A stretch of DNA of 64,000 nt from Castanea sativa (GCF_040712315.1 NC_134017.1:59000636-59064635); one strand, 5' to 3'; positions 43,778-57,079 are shown, counted from the first letter of the stretch. A program made the numbers and translations. The notes: generated from the letters alone by a model not told the origin.

Positions 43778-45906
43778 GAAAATTTTAATTCTTTTATGTC
43801 CTTTAGTAGACATACTAGGACACGTACCTTTTCATTTCACGGCCAAAGACTCGTGCTATGTGGGTGAGAAAGGAGCCTAAGACTTAATTGTCTTTTCTGT
43901 TTGTCTTCTGCTTTAATTCTTTCTATCTATAGTAGGACTCTCTTTGCTTGATTTCTTACTTGCTTTTGAAATCATGCTTTCATGCATTTGCATTTTTCTA
44001 ACATGCTTTCATGCATCTACATATTTCTTTCATACTTTCATGCTTGTTTGTCTGTTTTGTTGGGTTGTTTAGTTTTTTTTTTTAAATAAAAAATTGAAAA
44101 ATCAAAAAAATACAAAAACAATGTGTGTATGTATACATTGGTTCTTGTGAACCTTAAAATGGCCATTGAATCAGAGTTTTCTAAACTTTGTATCATTTGT
44201 AACTTAGATGAGCATCTCTATAAGCAAGTGAGCTTTGTGGCTCTTTGTTTATGATGAGTAAGTTTAAGTAATCTCTTGTACTTAATACTCGTATCACTCT
44301 TTTTGACGGGAAGGACTAGAAAATCCTAAGTAAAAGGCATCAAAAACCATCTCACCACTGTTACCCGTCAATTATGATATGACATATGTATGCTTTGGCA
44401 TAGCAAAAGTGCAATGTCAATGACATTTGTATGCTTCGGCATAGCAAAAGTGCAATGTCTAAAAACTTAACATAATTGGATATTTCTTCTCTCTCCTTTG
44501 TATACCCATGCATGGTTTGCTTATTAAAAATGAAATATGCAAAGAAAATAAAAGTAAAAAGAACAAAATGTTTTACATATGATTGCAAGTGTGTTTTTTA
44601 GGAGATGTGGGAGTTATATGATGTATCTCAAAGGTGATAGTCCCCATTAAATAGTTATGATTGTGTGTGAGTTAAAGTGATTTTCTCATATCTCAAATCG
44701 TCGTAACATTGAGACACTTATGCAATCTTGCAATGTTTCTCACACACAACACGCAATATTCTTTGCTACTTTTGATACATGTGCATGTACAATGTGATTT
44801 GGCCATCACAAGATTTACATGTCTTGATGTATGCTCACTAAACTGTCTTAACTTGTTTTTAAAATATAAAATTGATTAGACTTGTTTAATATGTGTGTGA
44901 GTTTTTAGGAGCTAAATGCATCACTCTTTGTTGTTTGAGAGATGTTTTTGAAAGGTTAAAATGTTATTTGGATCATTGGCTGAGTAGCATCTTTGATTGC
45001 ATTCATGTCTGTGTTTTTCTCTTCTTGAAAAACTGTTTTTAAGCCATCTCGACACCTCCAATACTTGGCTTATCTGTCGAGATCTTCAGTTGATTTTTTT
45101 TATCGCAATCTCGACAACTCTCAATAGCTTCTCGATAGCTGTTCGATCCATCGAAGTATGCTCGATAGCTTCTCGACACCTCTCGATCCATCGAGATCCT
45201 CTGCATGCATTGTTTTTAACAAGTTTTGCATGTTTCTCTTATCTTGTCATCCATAGCATCTTATTTCAATACATTCATACATTTTTATGGATTCTTTGTG
45301 CTCCCTTGATCATCCTTGATCATCTTTATGTTTCTCGGGTGAAGCTTTATAGCTTCTTGTACCCTTTGTCAATCATGACAAAAAGGGGGAGAAATTGAGA
45401 AAATTGTGGTTTCTTTTTAAGATTCTACAAGTTAGAGGGAGAAATACATGTCTCTGTAAGGGGGAGATGTGTTTCATCTTGTTAGGGGGAGTGTTTACCT
45501 CCTTGTTGTTGTAGGAGTTTCTTTTAGCTTCTTCTTCTTGTACCTAGGTCTTGTGACCATTTTTACATACATGATGTTTATCAAGTTGTATATATGATGA
45601 TGCATGTTTTCTTCACTTATCTCTACATGTGTTGTTTCTTTTCTTTCTTTATACATATGATTCTTATTTTTGTATGCAATCTATTATTTCTGCTTTATAC
45701 AAAGATGCCTTGATGTGTTTTGTTTAAAGTGTTTCAAAAATACAGGTTGTCAAAGTCTTCCATGCCATAAACTCTCTTCTTGCAAAATTTTTCAAGATTT
45801 TGTGTTAGGATAGATTTTATTGTATTCAACAAGTGAGTATAAGTTGAGTGATTTATGACTTCTCTCATATGTTCATTTGTTTGTTGTTGTTTTGTCACGG
45901 ATTACC
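43778..45906 (+). other. Noncoding interior where pol would be expected
   Basis: AT-rich with no retroviral domain in any frame I could read. It holds a direct repeat (TATGCTTTGGCATAGCAAAAGTGCAATGTC, two copies near 44390 and 44430), a TCGACA/CTCGATAG motif cluster at about 45045-45190, and G-runs (AGGGGGAG) at about 45385, 45435, 45460 and 45485, as in SIRE-type 3' regions. The 133-codon ORF at 44997 is not convincing. Confidence 0.6.
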
Positions 45907-45918
45907 AAAAGGGGAGAT
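45907..45918 (+). other. Polypurine tract of the gag-only element
   Basis: AAAAGGGGAGAT immediately precedes the 3' LTR start TGTTAAGGACATG. Confidence 0.8.
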
Positions 45919-46438
45919 TGTTAAGGACATGTTTTATGTAACTGGCTAATCTTTTGACAAAACACACTTTACTTATATTTGGGTAGATCTAGGATGTGTT
46001 TAATACTTTAAAGAACATGTTGTTCAAGTCTAGTATTAAAGCTATAAAGATTGGACCTAGAAACAAGTGAAGAAAATGTGCTCACTAAAGTTGGACAAAT
46101 AGCTGGACAGCTGCTTGACAGATAGTTATCTATCGAGATTTAATGAATGAAGCTCGACAGCTTCTCGATCGATCAAGGTATCTATCGAGGTTACGGAAAT
46201 CAATATTTTCAAATATGATTTTTGGGCCAGGCTTTTGTATTTGTGTAGGGTTTCTTTTCTCACAACCTTAAACATATATAAGACTTATTTTAAAAGCCGT
46301 CACATAAGAAAATACAAGGAGAACATATGCAAAAGGTGACCGAAGCCTTATTCTATCTGAAAGAAGCTATTGCGTTTTTGCACCTTAGGGTTTTGTCACC
46401 AAGTGCTTTTTGATCTTCATTGTTGATGAAGTGAAGAC
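45919..46438 (+). repeat. Truncated 3' LTR of the gag-only element
   Basis: It aligns with the 5' LTR from its TG start for about 520 bp and stops after GATGAAGTGAAG, where the 5' LTR goes on with AACTTTGCAGCC. No TSD can be read because of the truncation. Confidence 0.85.
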
Positions 46439-46453
46439 TCATCAACAATGAAG
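46415..46453. repeat. 15-bp perfect inverted repeat at the LTR breakpoint
   Basis: CTTCATTGTTGATGA (46415-46429), a 9-nt spacer, then TCATCAACAATGAAG (46439-46453). The left arm is normal LTR sequence; the right arm is new and directly follows the truncation. Confidence 0.9.
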
Positions 46454-46762
46454 ACTGGATACAATGTCTGTTCATGACATGTAATGTACTTGAATCTTTT
46501 CCTTCCTCAAGTTAGTATTTTGAGTTCTTCAATTTGTTTGGATTTCAATTAGTTATTTCATTTGTTGTACAATAAGAAATGTTCAAGTCAGTGCAGAATT
46601 CACATCATGCTATGTAGAAAACGAGGGCAATGAACATTTACTTCATGGCAGTGAATCCCTTTCAAGTGTGCTGTAAATTTAATTTGGGCTGTTCCGTTGA
46701 TGAAAAGATTACCATGCACATATCTAATGTGAATTAATGTGGAAAGTTTGGTCGATTTTCAG

Positions 46763-49700
46763 AAATTGTAATGCCATGAAGAAGTTCTCTGACATGGGAG
46801 TTTCAACGAAAGAAACACCTTTTGAAGTTGCAGAAGCATGTGATGTTGTAATAACAATGTTGCCTTCTTCATCTCATGTGAGTTTTATACTTCTATAGTT
46901 TCATTCTTTTTCTCTTTGTATACACCTATTCAATTCTATTATTTGCATCGCTTAGTTCCACGGTCTTCTATAATGTAGTAACTCACCAAAGTTAAAGCTT
47001 AATCTTCTTCAAATGTTTGCCATCACCTATTTTGGATGTTAATGTGAACTTTTCATCATTTAATATAAGGAATATATATTTTATGGATTACTTCCATTCA
47101 GTCTAATCAAGTTTACCTTTCAATTATGTAATTTAAATCCAAAATATTTTTTGATAAGTCATAAAATTGTTATTTAATATTAGTTAGCCATCTCATAATC
47201 ATTATCAATATTTCTTGATTTCTTTTTTATCTCACTTAAAATTTCACACTCGAATTTTAGTCTGGCTTGTCCCCAAACCTTCAGATTCCAAATATATGTC
47301 CAATAATTAATTTGGAATATTATCTTTTCTCAGTAATTTAGTTTCGCACTGTATTTTAGTCTGGCTCATCCCCAAGTACCTGGGAGCTATTTTTATAGGA
47401 CCCTGGTATTCTATCCAACTTTGCAAATGATAATGTCTTGTACCTGATTCTTAGCGAAAGCCTATTTTGATTTTAAAATCTGCCGGGTGACAGCAACTAC
47501 CTAGTTGATTACCCTATATCATCAAAACCCACTGAATTATATCCTCATCGTTGACACCATATTGCATGCTTTGCTTGCACTGCTGTTCTTCTGTATTTCT
47601 TCCAAGCGTCTAAAGAAAGTCCGCTCATATTCAACTTTAGTGATTTCTAACAAGCAAAAAGTGAAATAAAAGTTCTTATATTAATGAAATTTATCACTAT
47701 TTGAAATTAGTTTTTGTTTAATATACAACTAAACTATATATGTGATGTTTTATATTTGATAGACAATATAAAGCTTCATTTTTGCTGCTTAGATTCTGTA
47801 TCAAGTCCATGCATATGCATTGATGATGCTTGAATATATAATCAAAATAAGAAAAATTACATTGTGTGAAGGACCTATCCATCTTAATTATAATAGGATT
47901 CACTATGTACCATCATTTTTTAATTTTCTTAGTTTGAAGGATCTCTTTGTTGATTTGTTCTTCTTCCACAGTGGAAGAAGAACAAATCAAGTAAAGCAGT
48001 GGAAGTTCCACTACTTTTCTTGATTAATACATCCCTTGTAAAAATCAGTTTCACTGGCGTTGCTCTTGCACACGTGTGTACATAAATGATGCCTGTTTGA
48101 CTATTTTGAATTTTTTTTAATCAAGAAAGGAAGAAAATATTGAAGATGCCATGGATCTCTGCTGTATTATACAAAACACCTAGGAGATGACACCTCTAAA
48201 AAGAAGAAAATATTGATATCATAACTTTTGGCTCCAAAGTACCTGTCAGCTTTGCTACAGATTTGTATGCAAACTGTACCAACGAGTCATTTATGAATTA
48301 AATTACTGTATGGGTACATATTGTACTAATGATGTCAACAAGAAAGCACAATGTGAAGAACCATTCAAAAATCAAATATTAATACAGATAGATAGAAAGT
48401 TACATATTTTTGGGATTTGATTGAAATAATTATTACAATGGATGTACCTAGTGCACAAAACTCCCACTTTTATGGGGTGTGGGAGAGATGATTGGTAGAT
48501 AGCCTTACCTCCCAATTTTGTTTTTGAGAGGCTGATTTCCGGGTTTGAAATAATCATTCATTTTAGTTATTATTGCTTATAAGATGTCTTTCTGAGTGCT
48601 AGAATGTTTTCTACCCGAGCACCAACTCAAATTTTGATAGGTTGAGTTTTGAGTCTAACACGAGAGTATGGTCTTGAATGTGTTTTGTTTATATTTATAT
48701 AATGGTTTTACTTCCAAGGTGGTTGTTGTCATCAACTCTGCGTAGACAGAATGAACGTCTTTCTTTTTTTTGGCTTTGATGCCAGAATCAACATACTGAT
48801 AGAATTTATGTAGGTATTTGATATTTTCACTGGGCCAAAAGGTTTGCTTCAAGGTGGCAATCTCCTAAGACCATGGTTATTAATAGATTCATCTACTATT
48901 GATCCACAAACATCGAGAAAGCTTTCTGTGACTGTATCTAAATGTAATTTAAAGGGAAAGAAAGGTAACACTAACTAGTAAATTAAAGTACTAACCAGAC
49001 TGTGTTTTAGCTTGACCTGCCTGCCAGTCATTTGTGATGCTTGCCATTGTATGTGTTAGTTATAATCTTGTCTATTATAATATAGCAACTTTTCAAGTTC
49101 TTGTCCTGTCTGTGTGTAGATGGCTGTTGATATTTTGGCTATAAAGTAGTGTATCCACATAACAGGGATGTGGATTACTTTTCAAACTTCTTTCTATTCT
49201 CTCTCTCTCTCTCTTGCACCTTGATTCAAGATCCTACAGGACCTACACAAGAATGGGGCGGAAGGAACCATAAAAATGAATTACATAACAGAAGAGATAC
49301 AAAATAAGACGTAGGAAACACACTTCGAAAACACCATGTCATGAACTTAAATACAATCCTGGAAAGGGGTCTAGGTCTTAGAACTGTGCCAAGCTGAGAG
49401 CAACAATTACTGAAACTGACTTACCTTTAACTAGTAACCTTTTTTTATGCTTTTTAAAAAAAAATTTGAAGCTTTTAACTAGTAACCTAATACATATTAA
49501 AATGGATAATGTGATAGATGAAATATTCAAAATAAATTCTAAAGTTACTGAGTTTTGTCTATTAACTAGTCAAGAGATATAAACCAAGATATCGGTTGAT
49601 ATTGGAAAATAGGAAAATACAGAATGGAACTAAAAAGGACTGCATCTACTGAGAAATCAATTATTCATGCATTGGTTCTGTCACGATTATGTACTCTAAA

Positions 49701-51261
49701 CATAGCCTTACCTTAGTATGTTATAATCTTTTGTAGCATAGACTCATCTTAACAATTTGGCATTTCTAATGAGCTACTTTTGGTGAAACCTGCCTTCATA
49801 TTGATTTTGAACCAGAGAATATCTGATTTATTTATTTTTTGGTAGGGGAGGAAGTGAAATTTTGATACATGATCATAATTTTATCTTTAGATATGCTTGA
49901 ATTACCTTATGCTTGTCCATATATAAGGACTGACCGATTTCATTATTTGTAGACAATTTGGTAATTCCTCTCATGTTGGATGCTCCAGTATCTGGGGGTG
50001 TTCTTGCTGCAGAAGCTGGCACACTTACTTTCATGGTATGATTCCACTTTTGTCCTTCAAAGTGACTTCTAGCTCTGCCACTTTGAGTTCTCTCATTCTT
50101 ATTACTCCAAATAAGGTAGAAAGTAGCTTGCCAAGCAAGCTTATGTTATGTGTGCCTGAAACCATTACTTAAAATGAGTATCGATCACCCAAGTGAGCTC
50201 AACCTCCCACTCACTATCTATCAAAAAGACACTTCAAAAGGATCTCCCTCCATAATCTTCAAATGATAGAGAACTCAATATAAAGGCGATCCTCTTGTCT
50301 CAAGCTTACCCTTTAGAAGACGCATAAATGATCCCCTCTGGAACCCCATTTGAAAACCTTTTTGGCTATATGAAAGTAAACAAGCTGAGCTTCTCTGATA
50401 CAGTTATTCCCTTTTTTTCATGGTTTCTTTTTAGTTCTGTCAGAGTAGTCTTGTCATCACAGGATGTTGTGTTTTTTGGCCATCAAAGTAGCATAGTACA
50501 ATTCATAATTAACTAATTAGAATCAAGAATTGTTCAACTCTAATTCCATGGCTTCTTGTTGCCCTCACCTTCTTTAGTGGATCCTTATTACATCTATTTG
50601 AAGCTGGAAATGCATGGCTTTGGTGTAGGCCCATAACTACCACCTACACCAAACATCACTTGTTTAGAATTTGACTGATGATCTCAAATTTTTCCTATCT
50701 GATAAGCAGAAATCCTAGCTAATCTAGCAACCTGCTATCAGTTTAAATTAAAATGTAACCTATCTGTAAATGCTAACCAATTTGGCGGGATCAAAATTCT
50801 AACCAGAAGTCAACTTATTTATGCCTAATCATTAAGAAATTTCCTAATTCAAATTATATTGCATTTGTAGCAAAGTCTGCCACCTTTTGATATAAATTTT
50901 AATGGCATGGTCCCCGATTATTAGTTTTCTCTCACAGATGACAATCTGTTATGCCAATGGTTCGACATTTTTACATAGTTAGGTTTTCTTTTTGAAATTA
51001 TATTTAGCTACTATTGTTGCTTTTTCTTCATCTAAACAAGAGGATTGTTTACAGCTAGGGGACCTGTATGGTATAGAGGTTGGGGAGGCCATGTTAGGTT
51101 GAAGGCACCAAAATTTTGTATTTTGATAATGATCAACTTATGAACAAAAGCTAGCATTATTCCAGGTTGGTGGATCCGAGGAAGCTTTTCTGGCTGCAAA
51201 ACCCTTATTCCTTTTAATGGGCAAAAACACAATATATTGTGGGAAAGCAGGAAATGGTTCA
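46763..51261 (+). pseudogene. 3-hydroxyisobutyrate dehydrogenase-like gene, four internal exons
   Basis: The enzyme oxidises 3-hydroxyisobutyrate in mitochondrial valine breakdown. Exons are 46763-46877 (NCNAMKKFSDMGVSTKETPF, VVITMLPSSSHV), 48814-48964 (GPKGLLQGGNLLRPWLLIDS, STIDPQTSRKLS), 49953-50035 (LMLDAPVSGGVLAAEAGTLT) and 51166-51261 (VGGSEEAFLAAKPLF, NTIYCGKAGNGS). All borders are AG/GT with matching phases and no stops. Missing are the first exons, with the GxGxMG NAD-binding loop, and everything after NGS, including the catalytic Lys helix. Upstream lies a truncated retroelement 325 bp away; no further exon was found to 57 kb. Exon 3 starts DNLVIPLM where the family has roughly DNWENPVM. 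I read it as a fragment, though distant exons beyond large introns cannot be excluded. Confidence 0.82.
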
Positions 51262-52465
51262 GTAAGTTCTCATACATTCTTGAAGTTTAACTTTCTGATG
51301 TTATTTTTTTTACTTATTTCCATATGGAGTATTTGAAAGTTAAATTAATGATGGAGGAAATAATTTAAAACTCTCAGCATACACTCCTAAAAACGTCTTT
51401 TATATTTCCCTTCTGAGGTGATCTTACTTTTCTGAATAAACTTGGACTAACAGAGAAGCATACATGTCACTGCACAATGTTGGGATGAGATGCTATAAAA
51501 TATTCTTATATCAGAGAATGAAGATCCCATATTGAAACCATGCGGTTTTGTTTATTTAATAAAAGTTGACTTATAGTAGGTATTGTTTGTTTAAGATATG
51601 GGTTTATGACTTATTATGTGTAATGGTACAAGAGGCCTAATTATATTGTAAGTAAAAACCTTATCGCACACGCGTTCATGTGACAAGGCTAGTTGTGATT
51701 TATGCATTTTGAACTTATAACTTAGCTGGTGGAATACCAAAAGAATAAAATTCACGTTTGTGATGGAAAAAGGCATGTTTGTTAAATTTTACCAAACACC
51801 CAAATTCAGCTAAATTTAAATTTGGAAATTGAAAACGTGGTCCCCCACCCCCAAAAAAAAAAAATAATAAACCAAACAAGCACTTACGTTGGTAGGGGGT
51901 TGGACATTGGATTGACTTTATGATAAGTCTGCTTTTAAATGAGACTGAGGTGAAAGAAGAGGAATTGTCCAATGGTAGTCGATGGGCAGCGTAAGGGTTT
52001 TCTAATGGGAGAATATGAAGGAGAGGGAAGAGCAAAAGAAGGTGACGCAGGTAGCAATTGTAAACCCATTCTATAGTGTCAGTGGAGTGGGCTTTACAAT
52101 TTTGGCAAAAAGTGGGGTTAAAAGATGAGATATATGACTGGGTTTTAAAACCAAACAAAGGTTTTGGGGTTTTTGAGTGATAGGAAAGTTTGAGTTTTGA
52201 GTTATAGGTTTTGAGTTTGAGTTAGGAGTACTAAGTCATGAAAAATAAGTCATGTCTAAACCAAATGAGTCCTAATTCTACTTTATCTCTTCTCCCTCGT
52301 CCTTAAGATTTGAAGTTGCTGACAGCAGCGAGGACAGCGATGCCTTCTCTCTTCTAGCTAGGGGCGGCACCAGGTCTCTCAATTTTGGCAAAAGCACAAA
52401 CCTATAGACAACCATGCAACAGAAATATGCATTTTGACTGGTGCTCCCTCTTAAGACTAACTTCA

Positions 52466-52717
52466 TCAGATCTGATCATTGCAGCCTTTCTCAAAAGCAG
52501 ATTGTTTAAAGCTGAAATGGCCCAAGCCTTTCTCAAGGTACTGCGGATGGTATTCCTCTGCTCGGTAGAGTTTCTTGACAGGTAGTATCTCAGTTACACT
52601 TACAATCTTCCTGTTCAAGAGCTTCAATTGTCGTTCCATAGACTCTCTCGCTGCATTTTCTTACTCAGGTGTATAGAAGTATATACCAGATCTGTGCTGT
52701 GTCCCCGCATCATTTCC
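52466..52717 (-). pseudogene. Peptide methionine sulfoxide reductase A fragment
   Basis: MsrA repairs methionine-S-sulfoxide in proteins. The minus strand from 52717 reads GNDAGTQHRSGIYFYTPE, a stop, ENAARESMERQLKLLNRK, then ILPVKKLYRAEEYHPQYLEK and KGCNDQI before TGA. This is the C-terminal exon of plant MsrA. It has an in-frame stop (TAA), a two-residue insertion (VSV) and small frame disturbances near the end (GLGHFSFKQSAF). Directly upstream is an intact acceptor (GGTGTGCAG), so it is a genomic fragment with intron, not a processed copy. The catalytic GCFWG exon is not nearby. Confidence 0.82.
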
Positions 52718-52739
52718 CTGCACACCAAGGAGTTTATAG

Positions 52740-55700
52740 TTGTTAGCATCTGTAAAGTGGTAAGGCCGTGAGAAAAATGTGTGTGTAACAAGGTCAAATC
52801 AATAAAGCATCAGTTTTGAACATGAAAGTAGTGTGGCTTTTCAGATTTAGCATATGGGCATGCAAAATTGAGAGATTTTGGATGGTGAGTGAGTTAGAGA
52901 TTTTGGATTTAAGAGATTTTGATTGTCAAGTTTTTTGGTATTTCAAATTAAGGGTATGTTTAAATACTCGCTTATTGCTGAAAATTGAAAACACTATAGC
53001 AAAATAATTTTTAAATATGTGAATATTACCATAGAATCCAATTTTGAAGTTGTTTTTCTTTAAAAAAAGTACTTACAAGTCCTATGAACAATGCATATGA
53101 CCCATTATTGTTTCAGCTAAACATTGGAATGCACGTTTTCCGTGCGTTCCAAACGCACATTTAATTTGGTTTTTTTCTTTTTTTCCAACTAACATGGTAA
53201 TATAAGTTTCCATTGATGTGGCAATTTTTTTTTTATTTGAGCTATTTGTCACTTCAGCAATTTCTATCCAAGAGATAATAATAAAGATTAAATTGACACT
53301 ACACTGAGACATTAAGGGCTAAATTAACACAATTGAAAGGATAGAAACCAAATTGAGATATGGTGTAAAGGATAAAGACTAATTTTGTAATTTTTCCTAA
53401 ATAAAAAAAATATATAAATGTGTGTCTATAGGTTATACTAGAAAAAAGAAAAAAGTTGTAATATATGTAGTCATAGAGGGAGTTGATGGGAACTGGGAAC
53501 ATAATAGAATTGTTGTAATTAATTGGTGCTGTTGGTTTGACTTGACCGAGTAGTGAAAGTTATCTACCTTTATTGTGTAAAGAGTTATTAGCATTAGTTT
53601 TGATGTTTTATAGAAAAAATATATTAACATTAATTTTTGGGAATTTCGTGATTCATAATTTTAAGATTAATTTTCTTGTGATTTGTGGAGATTATTTTGG
53701 TTTTTTTTATTTTTTATTTTATTTTTGTTTGGGACTAATTTTGGTACGAGAGGTTTATAAAATAAAGGAATGGAAAATAAAGTCTTGTAGCTTTACAAGT
53801 TAAGAAATTATTTGAATTGTTATGTAGATATAAGTTAAATCCCTATAAGTAATATAACTTTTATTTGATTTGTAGATCATGGAAAAGTCATCTTCAATGT
53901 TTGATTATTACAAAAGGAAAAGTGTATATAATTTAGAAGTTAACATTGTGTTGCCAATCTCTAGTGTTGATGTTTTAATTTATGAAAATCATTAAAAAAA
54001 AAATTTTGAAAAACACCAACCTAAAAGTTGAATCAAACTTCCATTAAGCTTGGCCCCCTAGTTTCGAATTCTGGTTCCATCCCTGTTACTAGTATGAAAG
54101 CTTACTTCAAATGTAATATCTTTGGACATAAACGTGACCATACATATTTGTTTATGTATATTTGTAAACATGCTAATATACATATGTTTATGTATATATG
54201 TGGAAATATTTTAAAAGGTGTGACTTTTTAATAATAATAATAATAATAATAAGTGAAGTTGAGAGAATCTGAAACTAGAATTCCAAATTAGCGTTCCAAT
54301 TTTGTGTCATGTGTCCTAAATTATTTATTCTTAAAGAGTTTTATTTCTTAATTTTAAATATTCACTCAAGTGAGTTATTAAGTACAAAAACCAAAGAATC
54401 TAAAACAAATGAATCGTAAAAAAAAAAAAAAAGTGCTTCACAATTTTTTTTTTTAAAAGGACAATTTACATTTTATACCTAATAATATCTTTACAAATTT
54501 TTTTAAAGAGTTAATAAAATATATATAAAAAAAGACTATTAATAGTATTTAAATTATATATATAAGAATTATAAAAAGGGAATTCGACTTTTTTTTTTAT
54601 TCTTTCTTCGTAAAGGCTTCTATTGGATCTGTTTTTTTGTGACCTATTCCTTTGTTTTTCACTCTAGAGGTAATACCCTCTTTCTCCTAGTAATGAGCTT
54701 CATTGTGGACTTCGTCCTTTCCAAAATTACTACCTTGTCTCTTTATGTCGGAGACAGTGAAAGTGGTAAAGGCCCTTCACAACGACCGTTTATTGATCTC
54801 AACTATATCTTAAAGTGTATCCATGCATATGCATGTGGTTATAAGTTAATAATAATGATAATAATAATAATTGTAATTTAGCCCAATTTGCTCAATGAAG
54901 ATGAGCTTTGCAATGAAGGTGAGAAAATTTCAGACGTTCATGTTTTATTTATAACTACAATCACTTTTCTTAAGAGAAATTTTCTTTCTTATAGACTGGA
55001 TTAACAATTGTATGCAATGATTTTTTAATGCCTTTTGTCCTAACAAAGGATATTATCCTAACAAATTATATAATTTATATCTCTACAAAGGATATAATTT
55101 ATAGAAATGCTATAATTTATATCCAAACAAAGGAGAAAATTATGTAATAGGAGAAAACAATCCTCTTGTGAAAGAAACTTCAGCTTCAATAGTCACCCCA
55201 TAATAAATCTTTAGGTCGAAGATTAAAAGTTATTTGAATTCAAATTTATATATCATGATAAAAATGTTTCTAGTTTCAATCCAAATCACAATATTATCCT
55301 TAAATATAGTAAATTATTGGAATGAATAAAGCAAATGAAACTTAAGAAGATATGACATAGGACTAGAAAATATAAATAAATAAATAAAACTCTAAACCAG
55401 AAAAATTAATTAAAAAATTGAAGAAGAGAAACTTTTAGCAAGAAAGCTAAAAAAAAAATCACCAAAAAGCAAAATATCTTCAGCTTCGTATACATTATTG
55501 GTATAAAATTCTACTTCAAATTTAATACATGTGAACATAAATATGTGTACTGATATGTATATTTGTAAACATATCAATACACATATTTTTATGTAAATAT
55601 GTAGAAAAAGTTTAGGCTACGTTTGGATTCATGTCCACGTCTGGCGTCCAGCGCGTTTGCTCTTTTTTTTTTTTTTTGCCAGCGCCTTTAGCATTGTTCA

Positions 55701-56305
55701 TGGGACATGAATAGTGCATTAAAGCAAGTGAACAGTGTTTTCTTATGTGAACAGTAACCCCAAAATTAATTTTTTTTATTATTTTCAATAATAAATTTTC
55801 AATTTTCAGCAAAATAAACGATATTCAAATACACACTTAAAAAAATACAGTTTTATAATAATAATAATAATAAATATTTATAATTTATAAAATTCAAATG
55901 ATTATTGATAAAAATTTTCAATTTTTTTCGTCAAATACGACGGTGAGGCAGGATCAAGTCAAACCCTATTATAATATTTAATGCTTTCTAATTCTTGTCT
56001 CACCATTAAATAAGACAGTGTTTTTGCTTAGTCATTAGTCCACCAATTATAATTATAATAATGGGTCAGGATCAAATTGTACTTATTATAATTTTAAGCA
56101 ATATCATACATTTTAAAAGTTCGAAGCAATTAAAATATTCAATAAAAAATAAATAAAAAATTAATTTGTATCTAAAATACTTAACAATAGTTTAATTACA
56201 AATGTTTACTTTATAACGTTTTTAATGTTAATATAACCATTAACTCTAATAGTGTTTCTACGATTTTATAACTATTGCACATGTATTAGTTGATAAATAC
56301 ATATA
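52740..56305. other. AT-rich intergenic DNA, no gene seen
   Basis: Short ORFs only. Trinucleotide ATA/TAA runs occur at about 54227-54252 and 55854-55874. Two similar segments, around AAATGTAATATCTTTGGACATAAACGTG (54109) and AAATTTAATACATGTGAACATAAATATG (55518), each with nearby GTATATTTGTAAACATG-like text, show a decayed duplicated repeat. Confidence 0.6.
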
Positions 56306-56309
56306 TTGA

Positions 56310-56448
56310 TGGTAAAGTTTTTTATGGTTGAATAAGAAATCTGAAATTCAATTATCGTTTATACCAAAAATCGTTTAATGTTTTGATCTGATAATAAAAA
56401 ATATAATCTTTAAAAGCGGATATAATAAGTTGAAACTCTAAAAAAAAT
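56310..56448 (+). mobile_element. Degraded second copy of the SINE
   Basis: It aligns with 30980-31110: GGTAAAG, TATGGTTGAATAAGAAATCTG, CCAAAAATCG, TTTTGATCTGATAATAAA, GCGGATATAATAAGTTGAAA and a terminal A-run. The A box is lost, so it is 5'-truncated or badly decayed, and the B box is mutated to ATTCAATTAT. Confidence 0.75.
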
Positions 56449-56764
56449 AATCGAAAAAAAAAACTTAAATAGGCGATAAAAGAATATTGTTAGGAAAATT
56501 GGAAAATGACAATAATTAATTCTTAAGATAAGAATTAAAACAAGAACATAAATACCAACTAAATGAACACTTGTCATCATGAGATGTATAAATCAATTGT
56601 GACGAATTGTATGATGAACATAATAATCCTTCTAATCCTAGTTGGAAGTTATTTAAGCATCAAATTTTTTTTGTTGATACATTGATATATGAGACAGGGA
56701 GTTTTGAACTTGAATACCTCTTTTCCAACATATCAAGAAGTGTTGATTAATTGAACTACAAAAT

Positions 56765-56766
<2 letters not shown>

Positions 56767-56798
<32 letters not shown>
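56767..56798. repeat. Poly(T) tract
   Basis: 32 consecutive T, with a second run of about 18 T at 56824-56841. Probably tails of decayed retroposons on the minus strand. Confidence 0.9.
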
Positions 56799-57079
56799 CA
56801 GTTGAGAATTTATTCAAAATAGGTTTTTTTTTTTTTTTTTGCTGAATAAAATAGTTATTGATCATACAACCCAGCCTAATATATAAAAAGTTTATTTTAT
56901 TACCCTGACTTTTGAAATTGATTTTTAGATCCATAATAATAATTCTGTAAATTAAATAAAAATATACTTCAAAAAAATCCACCCCACCCCAACAACAACA
57001 AAAAAGAAAAAAAAGAAGAGCGAAGCCAAATTAGCAAAAACAAAAACAAAAACAAAATCTGATATTAGTAACCATCCCT

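Larger units (their letters stand above)
41039..46438 (+). mobile_element. Copia element with gag but no pol, 3' LTR truncated
   Basis: It has a 5' LTR, a PBS, a decayed gag (about 42130-43777), about 2.1 kb of noncoding sequence, a purine tract and a partial 3' LTR. No protease, integrase, RT or RNase H motif is visible between gag and the purine tract. It is therefore a non-autonomous (gag-only or internally deleted) SIRE-like element. The left flank is gypsy pol; the right flank is unrelated, so the insertion's right side was lost by a later rearrangement. Confidence 0.85.

Noticed and set aside
44997..45398. 133-codon ORF as a possible env-like gene of the SIRE-like element
   Set aside because: No signal peptide, cleavage or fusion-like feature; it mainly translates the CTCGATAG motif cluster.
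46763..51261. Functional 3-hydroxyisobutyrate dehydrogenase gene
   Set aside because: NAD-binding first exons and catalytic C-terminal exons were not found on either side; only four internal exons are visible.
56764..56982. 72-codon ORF ending in poly-Lys
   Set aside because: The Lys run is the poly(T) tract read on the minus strand; no domain.
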